Of a DNA stretch of 64,000 nt, positions 36,101-47,700 are shown one piece after another. The translations under genes and the position numbers were made by a program. The notes under the pieces are model-generated. The model did no database searches, was not told the DNA's origin, and saw only the letters and a program-made list of their open reading frames with translations. Within the stretch, counting starts at the first letter, position 1. Every line of letters starts with the position of its first letter. The DNA comes from Halisarca cf. caerulea (taxonomy: Eukaryota; Porifera; Demospongiae; Chondrillida; Halisarcidae), in assembly GCA_963170055.1 (NCBI GenBank), contig CAUJGJ010000444.1:4313118-4377117 (forward strand), read 5' to 3'.

Positions 36101-37600
36101 TTCAAATAAATTGTTGGTGTCAGAAATAGAAAATCGCAAATTTTTTTTCTAAGTTATTTGCAATTCTTGCAATTTCATGCTATTCTTGTCTTCTTATGCA
36201 TGATTCATGCACTAACAAAGTCATAAAACTTATAGCTGCGGTGATTTGTCAAATAAATTGTTGGTGTCAGAAATAGAAAATCGCAAATTTCTTTTGTAAG
36301 TTATTTGCAATTCTTGCAATTTCATGCTATTCTTGACTTCTTATGCATGATTCATGCATTAACAAAGTCATAAAACTTATAGCTGCGGTGATTTGTCAAA
36401 TAAGTTGTTGTTGTCAGAAATAGAAAATCGCAAATTTCTTTTCTAAATTATTTGCAATTCTTGCAATTTCATGCTATTCTTGACTCCTTATGCATGATTC
36501 ATGCATTAAGAAAGTCATAAAACTTATAGTTGCTTTGATTTTTCAATTAAATTGTCCGTGTCAGAAATATAAAATCGCAAATTTCTTTTCTAAGTTATTT
36601 GCAATTCTTGCAATTTCATGCTATTCTTGACTTCTTATGCATGATTCATGCATTAACAAAGTCATAAAACTTATAGCTGCGGTGATTTGTCAAATAAGTT
36701 GTTGTTGTCAGAAATAGAAAATCGCAAATTTCTTTTCTAAGTTATTTGCAATTCTTGCAATTTCATGCTATTCTTGACTTCTTATGCATGATTCATGCAT
36801 TAACAAAGTCATAAAACTTATAGCTGCTTTGATTTTTCAATTAAATTGTCCGTGTCAGAAATAGAAAAATGCAAATTTCTTTTCTAAGTTATTTGCAATT
36901 CTTGCAATTTCATGCTATTCTTGACTTCTTATGTATGATTCATGCATTAACAAAGTCATAAAACTTATAGCTGCGGTGATTTGTCAAACAAATTGTTGGT
37001 GTCAGAAATAGAAAATCGCAAATTTTTTTTCTAAGTTATTTGCAATTCTTGCAATTTCATGCTATTCTTGACTTCTTATGCATGATTCATGCATTAACTA
37101 AGTCATAAAACTTATAGCTGCTTTGATTTTTCAATTAAATTGTCCGTGTCAGAAATAGAAAAATGCAAATTTCTTTTCTAAGTTATTTGCAATTTTTGCA
37201 ATTTCATGCTATTCTTGACTTCTTATGCATGATTCATGCATTAACAAAGTCATAACACTTATAGCTGCTTTGATTTTTCAATTAAATTGTCCGTGTCAGA
37301 AATAGAAAATCGCAAATTTCTTTTCTAAGTTATTTGCAATTCTTGCAATTTCATGCTATTCTTGACTTCTTATGCATGATTCATGCATTAACAAAGTCAT
37401 AAAACTTATACCTGCGGTGATTATTCAAATAAATTGTTGGTGTCAGAAATAGAAAATCGCAAATTTTTTTTCTAAGTTATTTGCAATTCTTGCAATTTCA
37501 TGCTATTCTTGACTCCTTATGCATGATTCATGCATTAAGAAAGTCATAAAACTTATAGTTGCTTTGATTTTTCAATTAAATTGTCCGTGTCAGAAATAGA
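33150..37600 (+). repeat. Higher-order repeat with a 15-monomer then 14-monomer offset
   Basis: The block with CAGTTCTTAG recurs at 33,205 and 35,410 (2,205 bp, 15 monomers). Further along, the variant TGCACTAAC recurs at 34,151 and 36,209 (2,058 bp, 14 monomers). The second copy has therefore lost one monomer around 36,070, as expected from unequal exchange. Confidence 0.75.
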
Positions 37601-38089
37601 AAATTGCAAATTTCTTTTCTAAGTAATTTGCAATTCTTGCAATTTCATGCTATTCTTGACTTCTTATGCATGATTCATGCATTAACAAAGTCATAAAACT
37701 TATAGCTGCGGTGATTTGTCAAATAAATTGTTGGTGTCAGAAATAGAAAATCGCAAATTTTTTTTCTAAGTTATTTGCAATTCTTGCAATTTCATGCTAT
37801 TCTTGACTTCTTATGCATGATTCATGCATTAACAAAGTCATAAAACTTATAGCTGCTGTGATTTTTCAAATAAATTGTCCGTTTCAGAAATAGAAAATCG
37901 CAAATTTCTTTTCTAAGTTATTTGCAATTCTTGCAATTTCATGCTATTCTTGACTTCTTATGCATGATTCATGCATTAACAAAGTCATAAAACTTATAGC
38001 TGCGGTGATTTGTCAAATAAGTTGCTGGTGTCAGAAATAGAAAATCGCAAATTTCTTTTCTAATTTATTTTCAATTCTTGCAATTTCAT

Positions 38090-41000
38090 GCTATTCTTGA
38101 CTCCTTATGCATTCATTCATGCATTAACAAAGTCATAACACTTATAGCTGCGGTGATTTGACAAATAAATTCTTCGTGTCATAAAGAGAAAATCGCAAAT
38201 TTCTTTTGTGAATTATTTGCAATTCTCACAATTTCATGCTATTCTTGACTTCTTATGCATGATTCATGCATTAACAAAGTCATAAAACTTATAGCTGCGG
38301 TGATTTTTCAAATTAGTTGTTGGTGTCAGAAATAGAAAATCGCAAATTTCTTTTGTAAGTTATTTGCAATTCTTGCAATTTTATGCTATTCTTGACTTCT
38401 TATGCATGATTCATGCATTAACAAAGTCATAAAACTTATAGCTGCGGTGATTTGTCAAATAAGTTGTTGGTGTCAGAAATAGAAAATCGCAAATTTCTCT
38501 TCTAAGTTATTTTCAATTCTTGCAATTTCATGCTATTCTTGACTCCTTATGCATTCATTCATGCATTAACAAAGTCATAACACTTATAGCTGCGGTGATT
38601 TGACAAATAAATTCTTCGTCTCAGAAAGAGAAAATCGCAAATTTCTTTTGTGAATTATTTGCAATTCTCGCAATTTCATGCTATTCTTGACTTCTTATGC
38701 ATGATTCAAGCATGAACAAACTCATAAAACTTATAGCTGCGGTGATTTGACAAATATGTTGTTGGTGTCAGAAATAGAAAATCGCAAATTTCTTTTCTAA
38801 GTTATTTGCAATTCTTGCAATTTCATGGTATTCTTGACTTCTTATGCATGATTCATGCATTAACAAAGTCATAAAACTTATAGCTGCTTTGATTTTTCAA
38901 TTAAATTGTCCGTGTCAGAAATAGAAAAATGCAAATTTCTTTTCTAAGTTATTTGCAATTCTTGCAATTTCATGCTATTCTTGACTTCTTATGCATGATT
39001 CATGCATTAACAAAGTCATAAAACTTATAGCTGCTTTGATTTTTCAATTAAATTGTCCGTGTCAGAAATAGAAAAATGCAAATTTCTTTTCTAAGTTATT
39101 TGCAATTCTTGCAATTTAATGCTATTCTTGACTTCTTATGCATGATTCATGCATTAACAAAGTCATAAAACTTATAGCTGCGGTGATTTGTCAAATAAGT
39201 TGTTGGTGTCAGAAATAGAAAATCGCAAATTTCTTTTCTAAGTTATTTGCAATTCTTGCAATTTCATGCTATTCTTGACTTCTTATGCATGATTCATGCA
39301 TTAACAAAGTCATAAAACTTATAGCTGCGGTGATTTGTCAAATTAGTTGTTGGTGTCAGAAATAGAAAATCGCAAATTTCTTTTGTAAGTTATTTGCAAT
39401 TCTTGCAATTTTATGCTATTCTTGACTTTTTATGCATGATTCATGCATTAACAAAGTCATAAAACTTATAGCTGCGGTGATTTGTCAAATAAGTTGTTGG
39501 TGTCAGAAATAGAAAATCGCAAATTTCTTTTCTAAGTTATTTTCAATTCTTGCAATTTCATGCTATTCTTGACTCCTTATGCATTCATTCATGCATTAAC
39601 AAAGTCATAACACTTATAGCTGCGGTGATTTGACAAATAAATTCTTCGTCTCAGAAAGAGAAAATCGCAAATTTCTTTTGTGAATTATTTGCAATTCTCG
39701 CAATTTCATGCTATTCTTGACTTCTTATGCATGATTCATGCATTAGCAAAGTCATAAAACTTATAGCTGCGGTGATTTGTCAAATTAGTTGTTGTTGTCA
39801 GAAATAGAAAATCGCAAATTTCTTTTGTAAGTTATTTGCAATTCTTGCAATTTCATGCTATTCTTGACTCCTTATGCATTCATTCATGCATTAACAAAGT
39901 CATAACACTTATAGCTGCGGTGATTTGACAAATAAATTCTTCGTCTCAGAAAGAGAAAATCGCAAATTTCTTTTGTGAATTATTTGCAATTCTCGCAATT
40001 TCATGCTATTCTTGACTTCTTATGCATGATTCATGCATTAACAAAGTCATAAAACTTACAGCTGCGGTGATTTGTCAAATAAGTTGTTGGTGTCAGAAAT
40101 GGAAAATCGCAAATTTCTTTTCTAAGTTATTTTCAATTCTTGCAATTTCATGCTATTCTTGACTCCTTATGCATTCATTCATGCATTAACAAAGTCATAA
40201 CACTTATAGCTGCGGTGATTTGACAAATAAATTCTTCGTCTCAGAAAGAGAAAATCGCAAATTTCTTTTGTGAATTATTTGCAATTCTCGCAATTTCATG
40301 CTATTCTTGACTTCTTATGCATGATTCATGCATTAGCAAAGTCATAAAACTTATAGCTGCGGTGATTTGTCAAATTAGTTGTTGGTGTCAGAAATAGAAA
40401 ATCGCAAATTTCTTTTGTAAGTTATTTGCAATTCTTGCAATTTTATGCTATTCTTGACTTCTTATGCATGATTCATGCATTAACAAAGTCATAAAACTTA
40501 TAGCTGCGGTGATTTGTCAAATAAGGTGTTGGTGTCAGAAATAGAAAATCGCAAATTTCTTTTCTAAGTTATTTTCAATTCTTGCAATTTCATGCTATTC
40601 TTGACTCCTTATGCATTCATTCATGCATTAACAAAGTCATAACACTTATAGCTGCGGTGATTTGACAAATAAATTCTTCGTCTCAGAAAGAGAAAATCGC
40701 AAATTTCTTTTGTGAATTATTTGCAATTCTCGCAATTTCATGCTATTCTTGACTTCTTATGCATGATTCATGCATTAGCAAAGTCATAAAACTTATAGCT
40801 GCGGTGATTTGTCAAATTAGTTGTTGGTGTCAGAAATAGAAAATCGCGAATTTCTTTTGTAAGTTATTTGCAATTCTTGCAATTTCATGCTATTCTTGAC
40901 TTCTTATGCATGATTCATGCATTAACAAAGTCATAAAACTTATAGCTGCGGTGATTTGTCAAATTAGTTGTTGGTGTCAGAAATAGAAAATCGCAAATTT

Positions 41001-41830
41001 CTTTTGTAAGTTATTTGCAATTCTTGCAATTTAATGCTATTCTTGACTTTTTATGCATGATTCATGCATTAACAAAGTCATAAAACTTACAGCTGCGGTG
41101 ATTTGTCAAATAAGTTGTTGGTGTCAGAAATAGAAAATCGCAAATTTCTTTTCTAAGTTATTTTCAATTCTTGCAATTTCATGCTATTCTTGACTCCTTA
41201 TGCATTCATTCATGCATTAACAAAGTCATAACACTTATAGCTGCGGTGATTTGACAAATAAATTCTTCGTCTCAGAAAGAGAAAATCGCAAATTTCTTTT
41301 GTGAATTATTTGCAATTCTCGCAATTTCATGCTATTCTTGACTTCTTATGCATGATTCATGCATGAACAAACTCATAAAATTTATAGCTGCGGTGATTTG
41401 ACAAATAAGTTGTTGGTGTCAGAAATAGAAAATCGCAAATTTCTTTTCTAAGTTATTTGAAATTCTTGCAATTTCATGCTATTCTTGACTTCTTATGCAT
41501 GATTCATGCATTAACAAAGTCATAAAACTTATAGCTGCGGTGATTTGTCAAATAAATTGTTGGTGTCAGAAATAGAAAATCGCAAATTTCTTTTGTAAGT
41601 TATTTGCAATTCTCGCAATTTCATGCTATTCTTGACTTCTTATGCATGATTCATGCATTAGCAAAGTCATAAAACTTATAGCTGCGGTGATTTGTCAAAT
41701 TAGTTGTTGGTGTCAGAAATCGAAAATCGCAAATTTCTTTTGTAAGTTATTTTCAATTCTTGCAATTTCATGCTATTCTTGACTCCTTATGCATTCATTC
41801 ATGCATTAACAAAGTCATAACACTTATAGC
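38090..41830 (+). repeat. Satellite subfamily with an altered dyad (ATGCATTCATTCATGCAT)
   Basis: Within this stretch about one monomer in every few carries CTCCTTATGCATTCATTCATGC instead of the usual dyad (e.g. 38,101, 38,545, 39,577, 39,867, 40,165, 40,610, 41,205, 41,789). It is linked to the CTTCGTCTCAG variant in the same monomer. The regular recurrence shows local spreading of a 3-4-monomer unit. Confidence 0.75.
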
Positions 41831-42560
41831 TGCGGTGATTTGACAAATAAATTCTTCGTCTCAGAAAGAGAAAATCACAAATTTCTTTTGTGAATTATTT
41901 GCAATTCTCGCAATTTCATGCTATTCTTGACTTCTTATGCATGATTCATGCATGAACAAACTCATAAAATTTATAGCTGCGGTGATTTGACAAATAAGTT
42001 GTTGGTGTCAGAAATAGAAAATCGCAAATTTCTTTTCTAAGTTATTTGAAATTCTTGCAATTTCATGCTATTCTTGACTTCTTATGCATGATTCATGCAT
42101 TAACAAAGTCATAAAACTTATAGCTGCGGTGATTTGTCAAATAAATTGTTGGTGTCAGAAATAGATAATCGCAAATTTCTTTTCTAAGTTATTTTCAATT
42201 CTTGCAATTTCATGCTATTCTTGACTTCTTATGCATGATTCATGCATTAACAAAGTCATAAAACTTATAGCTGCTTTGATTTTTCAATTAAATTGTCCGT
42301 GTCAGAAATAGAAAATCGCAAATTTCTTTTCTAAGTTATTTGCAATTCTTGCAATTTCATGCTATTCTTGACTTCTTATGCATGATTCATGCATTAAAAA
42401 AGTCATAAAACTTATAGCTGCGGTGATTTGTCAAATAAATTGTTGGTGTCAGAAATAGAAAATCGCAAATTTCTTTTGTAAGTCATTAGCAATTCTTGAA
42501 ATTTCATACTATTCTTGACTTCTTATGCATGATTCATGCATTAACAAAGTCATAAAGCTT

Positions 42561-42569
42561 ATAGCTGCG
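42561..42569. repeat. Target-site duplication, left copy (ATAGCTGCG)
   Basis: This is the last nine bases of satellite before the transposon. The same nine bases follow its right end at 48,771-48,779, where the satellite resumes in register (GTGATTTG). A second satellite copy without the insertion (50,824-50,832) has the nonamer only once. Confidence 0.92.
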
Positions 42570-42661
42570 TAGTCTCGGAACCAGACCCAACTTTTCTTAT
42601 GACGTCACTTCCTGCCGCCGTGAAAAGTTGGGTCTGGCAAGTATGGTGAGCAAAGTCGTTG
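42570..42661 (+). repeat. Left terminal inverted repeat, itself a hairpin with an ETS/CRE motif
   Basis: It is the reverse complement of 48,679-48,770 except for one base. Inside it, CCAGACCCAACTTTTC (42,581-42,596) and GAAAAGTTGGGTCTGG (42,622-42,637) form a perfect 16-bp stem with a 25-bp loop. The loop holds the palindromic CRE word TGACGTCA (42,600-42,607), joined on the minus strand to an ETS core as AGGAAGTGACGTCA (42,600-42,613). Likely roles are transposase binding and, on this side, promoter activity for the helicase. Confidence 0.93.
42600..42613 (-). promoter_or_regulatory. ETS/CRE composite site in the left TIR
   Basis: AGGAAGTGACGTCA on the minus strand combines an ETS core (GGAA) directly with a full CREB/ATF palindrome, a composite known from animal housekeeping promoters. 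It lies about 225 bp upstream of the helicase ATG. The mirror copy is at 48,727-48,740. Use by host factors is inference. Confidence 0.6.
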
Positions 42662-42835
42662 TAAAGCTAGGTTGCGTACGAGACCACATAATGATATTCA
42701 TACGCGCGTCGCGCACCGCATTATGATATTCATGCACACATTGCTGAATAAATTGGTAATGAATAATTATAAAGTGTAAAAGTTCAGCAACCATTGAGCC
42801 AGTTCAGATCGTTTTTTGTTGTACAACTCGCACGT
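42662..42835 (+). promoter_or_regulatory. Putative promoter/leader of the helicase gene
   Basis: This stretch lies between the left TIR and the helicase ATG. It contains two near-identical 15-mers (CATAATGATATTCAT at 42,687 and CATTATGATATTCAT at 42,719) separated by a CG-rich segment with GCGCGTCGCGC. A TATA-like TATAAAG at 42,768-42,774 lies 62 bp before the ATG. The word AAGTGTAAAAG at 42,772 recurs near the other end (48,637), suggesting subterminal binding sites. Confidence 0.45.
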
Positions 42836-44442
42836 ATGGACAAGTTGTCTTCAACAGTTGAAGAAGCATTCCAGTCATTAGTGGTTCCCTTTCCAAATCT
42901 GAAGACTCAGCAGAAGGATGCTGTTATGGCTTTCTTGCAGGGAAAGGATGTCTTTGTTGGCCTGCCAACAGGATTCGGCAAAACTATCATCCCTGCACTC
43001 CTTCCTGCCTGTTTGGACAACCTGCATGGAAAGGGGAGCATAGTACTGATTATCTCACCATTGATTGCATTGACAGTGGATCAATGCAAACGTTTTGTGG
43101 AAATGGGTTTGGAATGTGGTGCAGTGGGAGAGAGTGAAGACACAGATGCCAAAATACTAGATGGCACATTCCAGATAGTTTTGAGCAGCCCAGAAGCAAT
43201 ATTGATGAATGCGAAATACAGAAGCATGCTTCTGTCAGAACGGTATCAGAAAGGACTACGTGCCATTGTAATAGATGAGGCACATTCCATCTGCAAATGG
43301 TAAGAATTGTTATGCATTGAATCTAGAATTGTTTGTATGTGATAGGCCATGTACATGATGTACACATACTACTGCTTACTAGATTCTATTTCTGTCCGAC
43401 AATACACAGGGGTAAGGACTTCCGCCCTTGCTTTGGTCGCCTTGGAGAATTGAGATGTTTGGTGCCACCAAAGGTGAATCTGATAGCCATGACTGCTACA
43501 GCTAACAGGCGAACAAGGCTTACTGTTATGAAGAAGCTGATGATGGAGAGTGCACTTGTAGTGGATGTCTCGCCTGAGAAACCAAATATTTTTTTGGGCG
43601 TGGTGGGGGCAACTTCTGTAGAGAAGCTGGCAGATGACTTGTGTGCGGGCCTACACGAGCATGGGAAGCACTACCCAAAGACTTTAATCTTTTGTAAAAG
43701 GTCAGATAGCATCCACAGTTCATTGTCATAAAATAAGCAAAAAATTAAATTTTACCAACACTTGCACAGGTGTGACGACTGCGGCTACATATACTCGGCC
43801 ATTGAAAGAAAGATGGGAGACAAGTTCACCATTCCCAATGGCATAAGCTTGCCGTCCCCAGGTGAAAGGTAAGAACTTTACTGCCTAAAATGAACATTCA
43901 TACCATGCAGAGATTGTTCAAACCCACCACAGATTGGCCGAAATTTTTGTGTCACAGAATACACAAAAATTAAAGGAGGATGTTATAACCACATTCGTGC
44001 ACAACTCCACAGCAGCACGTGTAGTGATATGCACTGAGGCATTTGGGATGGGGCTTGATTGTCCAGGGATTGACCAGGTCATCCACTATGGCATACCTTC
44101 CACAGTGGAAGACTATATACAACATGTGGGAAGAGCTGGCAGGTCAGTATGTGAGCATGTACGTAATAGGTACATAAGTGTGTCAAGACACCTTTTACAT
44201 TTCTCAGATCAGGACAGCAAGCACGGGCAATCCTGTACCCAATACAGACAGCTGGGCACATCGACAAAGATATGAAAGTGTATGCAAAGAAGTTGGAACA
44301 AACCAGTACATGCAGGAGAGCCTTTCTGTACAAAGATTATCCTACGTCAACAAGCAAACCAACAAGTCCATGTCTGTGCTGTGATGTTTGCTTGTTGAAC
44401 TGCCAGTGTGGTGACTGTTTCAAACTAAATCGAATTTTGTAA
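42836..44442 (+). CDS. RecQ-family DEAH helicase of the transposon (5 exons, 432 aa)
   Basis: Exons 42,836-43,299, 43,410-43,700, 43,770-43,868, 43,933-44,142 and 44,208-44,442; introns of 110, 69, 64 and 65 bp, all phase 2. The start is the first ATG of the frame; the frame extends upstream only through non-ATG codons. RecQ motifs run in order: Gln motif (LKTQQKDAV), I GLPTGFGKT (residues 42-50), Ia IISPLIAL, II DEAH (147-150), WGKDFRP (155-161), III IAMTATA (180-186), IV TLIFCK (246-251), V ICTEAFGMGLD, VI QHVGRAGR (to 355). A Cys-rich end (CRRAF ... CLCCDVC ... CQCGDC) resembles the RecQ zinc-binding domain. Winged-helix and HRDC domains are absent, so this is a minimal 3'-5' helicase rather than a host BLM/WRN. 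Location inside the TIRs suggests a role in replication or repair during transposition (inference). Confidence 0.92.
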
Positions 44443-44788
44443 TCATCATTAGAATTGTAATGTGACTTTTACTGTGCAAAATGAAATGTGTATTAATAGA
44501 GTAAAGGAAAGCGGGTGTTCATGCATTAGACATAGAAAGCATGCATGGTTCACAAGTGGGATGACCTATAAGGATGGTGATAACTAGAAGCCCTGCAATA
44601 GAGAATTACATCATTTTGCGCCTCCTATAAGTCAGGTTGCTGCTAACTGGAAGACAGGAAGGTGAACCCCCCAAACCTATTAACAAGCCAAAGTGTCAAC
44701 TATTGGTGGTAAACCTTGTATGGTGACAAGCCAGCACAAAAGCAAATATTCACATACAGCACCTCAATTCAGCCTAGATATTACAGCA
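44443..44788 (+). other. Spacer between the two transposon genes
   Basis: This is 346 bp of AT-rich DNA with no open frame of note and no canonical AATAAA after the helicase stop. The open frame of the next gene extends upstream to 44,693 but only from a non-ATG codon. It probably contains the helicase terminator and the promoter of the second gene; no clear TATA box was seen. Confidence 0.5.
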
Positions 44789-47700
44789 ATGACAGAAGCA
44801 AAATGTGGAATATGCGGGATGCCAGAAAGCGACAGAAAGAAAAGGATACTTTTGAGGGGAAAAACAGGTGAAAGTCAGTGTGAAATTTTCCTTGAGTATG
44901 TTGCCAGCAAATGCACTGATGAATGGAGCGTCCAGGAAGTGAATAAGCGACTGAATGAACTACCACCACAAAAGGAGTATATGTGCTCAAAGTGCCAGGG
45001 TCTTGCGGGGAAATGGAAGGCATTACAGAAGCAATTGGCAGACAATGAACAGCTAATGCACAGCAGAGTGAAATCTCTGATGCAGGAAAGTCAGCAGCCC
45101 AGGCAAGATGAAGCGACCAGCAGTAAGAGACAGCCACTTCCACACAGCCTAGTTCCCAAGCGACTTAAGTGGGGGGATGGAGGGTCTCCTGAGTTAGTGG
45201 TGAGTTAAAACAGAGCACCAACATAGTGACATGGTCCACTGCAATAGTTGGCAAACTGTCTCACTACTATAATAGGTTTCAAAGGGTTATGCAAGGCCAG
45301 TACATACACACGTTACAGGCAAAACTGAGAAGGCAGCAATAAAACATTTAACTGGGAGCAACTACAGGGCCACGGCCAAGGATCTGATTAGTGACAATGA
45401 GAGTAGGAGAGCAGTACTGGAAATGGTTGGAAAGGAGATCCTAAATAAGGAAATTGGAAGCATTACCTCCTACAATAGTTTCACAGAGTTGCACACATCT
45501 AACATTGGACAGCGGTGCAATAACTTTTCATGGGAAACTTTGTGGACCAACATCCAGACCAATGCACCAATGCTCTCACTCCTACTGCAATACCTCACCC
45601 CACCACAAAAGACAGAGAGCCTCCTTCCTGTATTTTGCATGATCACGGCAATGCTCACCAAGGCCCGGAATCGCAGAGTGTGCTTTTTACAGGAAGTGAT
45701 CTCACTAATTTTACATGCCGGCCACACAAGTAGTGAGGTACACATGGAGTAGTATAAGTATAGTCTTTACACTGTATAATGAATATTGTACTCTCTCAGA
45801 CTCAGACAGCACTCTCGCAACTGATGATTACTGTCACACCACAAACATTGCGGAATGTGCTTGATGACATGGGCAAAGATTTTGATATCCAAGTCAGAAA
45901 GTGGAGCAACTGCCTTGCAGGCCTCCTAGAAGAACACTCACAGGTATGTATGCTTGCCACAGATACACTCTATGTATGACTTATACTAATCGTCCCTTCA
46001 TACGTATGTACAGGGAACTGAATTGAAGATGCTTGGAATCTACCAGAAGCACATCACAGGAGAGGCACCCAATGTCACAATTAACTCAACAAACTTGTCA
46101 CTGCTGGTAAGTAACACTCTGAATAATGAAAGTGCACAAATCACTACAATGAATTATGTGCACATTTATTATATTCTCAGAATGACACATGGATGGATGG
46201 TGAATTGGATGACCACAGTGTTGTAGCTGAGCACAACACTTCAACAATCCCAGTGAGTGTAATAAACCATTTGTGCAGGGCATGTGGAAAATGCAAACAA
46301 CTTTAAATTCTCACCGTTCAACATTGCAGATGGCAAGTTTGACTAAATCAAGTAGCACGCCTCAAATCCACAGCGATAGCCTGATGCTTGAGCTTCTCCA
46401 ACCACTGTCTTTCTCTCCGATCACACCAACACAGCCTATGGAAGTAAGTATATTATATACATTGAATGAAAGCTCGACAATACACATGTTGACATGCCAT
46501 CTACACACAGGTACACACAACCGATGCAGAGGAAACCATTGATTGGTATGGCTTCAAAATAGTTGGCGACAACCTGGACAAAAACATCCGCAGGTTTGAA
46601 GACAGCATTCACAGTAGTTGATCAGCATACACATACCTACTGTACACCCTTTAAATTTACAGGAGACACCAGACTATCGAGCATCAGACTCAATCGCTCC
46701 ACTGCTATCACAGTTATGCAGTGCGTGATAGAGTAGACGTAAGTAGCCTCAGCAACGAGGCACCAGGGGATGTTCGTTCAGTGGATCACCGGAAGTTCCT
46801 ACCGTCACAGGATACCATTGACTCCCTGGAGGAATCCCTTGCCATATATGTACAAAGGTTGGCACCCACATCCGTAATTATGCTAGCTAATACAAACCAT
46901 GTTAGTGACTATACTGATGTTACAACTTGGCAGGATACTAACCAAACATCCTATGTATAGCAAGGAGAGGGGATCTGTGGTGTGGAACATTCCTCATAGA
47001 CGGACAAGTGAGATTTCCCAGCAAAGCACTGTGGTCAGTACACTATATATAATTTCTCCTCCATGGAAATAGTGCTTTATTTGACTCTACAAACAGGTAC
47101 CTCTTGGTATAATCAACGCCAATGAGGCTTACACCAGTGAAATGATCACCATCCTGGAAGAACTCCACAAGTATGTTCCCCAGGTGGAACATACTGTGAC
47201 AGTGACAGCAGAGAGGTACACCAAGACCAAGTCTGTGACTATGGTGTACCCCATTCTTCTGGGTGGTGATCAGCTCAGCACAGCCCGAGCCAGATCAGCC
47301 AAAGCTGCTAAGAGGACAGAGACACCGTGTGCTGACAGACTGGATGGTCTTGTCCCTGTCTTTGAGGACTGGCATGCAAGAGTCACCCTACTTGCAGTAA
47401 GGCTATACACATAAGCGTGCATTACAACATTCCATTGACACCAGCATTGCATTTCCATACAGGTCATTTGGGCCAGGTTTTACAAGGCCACTTGGGCCAT
47501 CCCTGGCACCCTATTCCAACTGAGGAACCTACTGTACAGGTCCTCAGTGGGTCAGGATCCCTCCAAGAACGTGAATGCAGTGGAGGACTTTCTACAAGTC
47601 ACACTGCATTCTTACGTTATTGGTGCTGCAAAGCACATCATGGGGATCAAGGTGGGTGAGGAGCCAGAGAGTGTTACCCCGATTGAGGCCATTTCTAAGG

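Larger units (their letters stand above)
17507..42569 (+). repeat. 147-bp tandem satellite array, left block (about 170 monomers)
   Basis: The same unit recurs head to tail. The anchor word TGCATTAAC falls at 17,554, 17,701, 17,848, and again at 19,021, 19,168, 19,315, 19,462 and 19,609, always 147 bp apart; occasional units are 1-3 bp shorter or longer. The best conserved half runs from CTTGCAATTTCATGC through TTGACTTCTTATGC, the dyad ATGCATGATTCATGCAT, AACAAAGTCATAAAAC and TTATAGCTGC. The other half (GGTGATTTGTCAAATAA to TTTCTTTTCTAAG) is more variable and defines subtypes, for example TAAGTTGTTGGTGTCAG, TAAATTCTTCGTGTCAG, TAAATTGTCCGTGTAAG and TTAAATTGTCCG. The array is strongly AT-rich and has no coding potential. 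A centromeric or heterochromatic role is plausible but not shown. Confidence 0.97.

Noticed and set aside
42794..42835. N-terminal extension of the helicase
   Set aside because: The frame is open from 42,794 but begins with TTG; the first ATG is at 42,836, just before the conserved region.
42836..44442. Host RECQ/BLM gene or its retrocopy
   Set aside because: It lies inside TIRs with a target duplication, has introns (so it is not a retrocopy) and lacks the winged-helix and HRDC domains.
44693..44788. N-terminal extension of the DUF6589-like protein
   Set aside because: The open frame starts at a GTG; the ATG at 44,789 immediately precedes the Cys module and is the more natural start.
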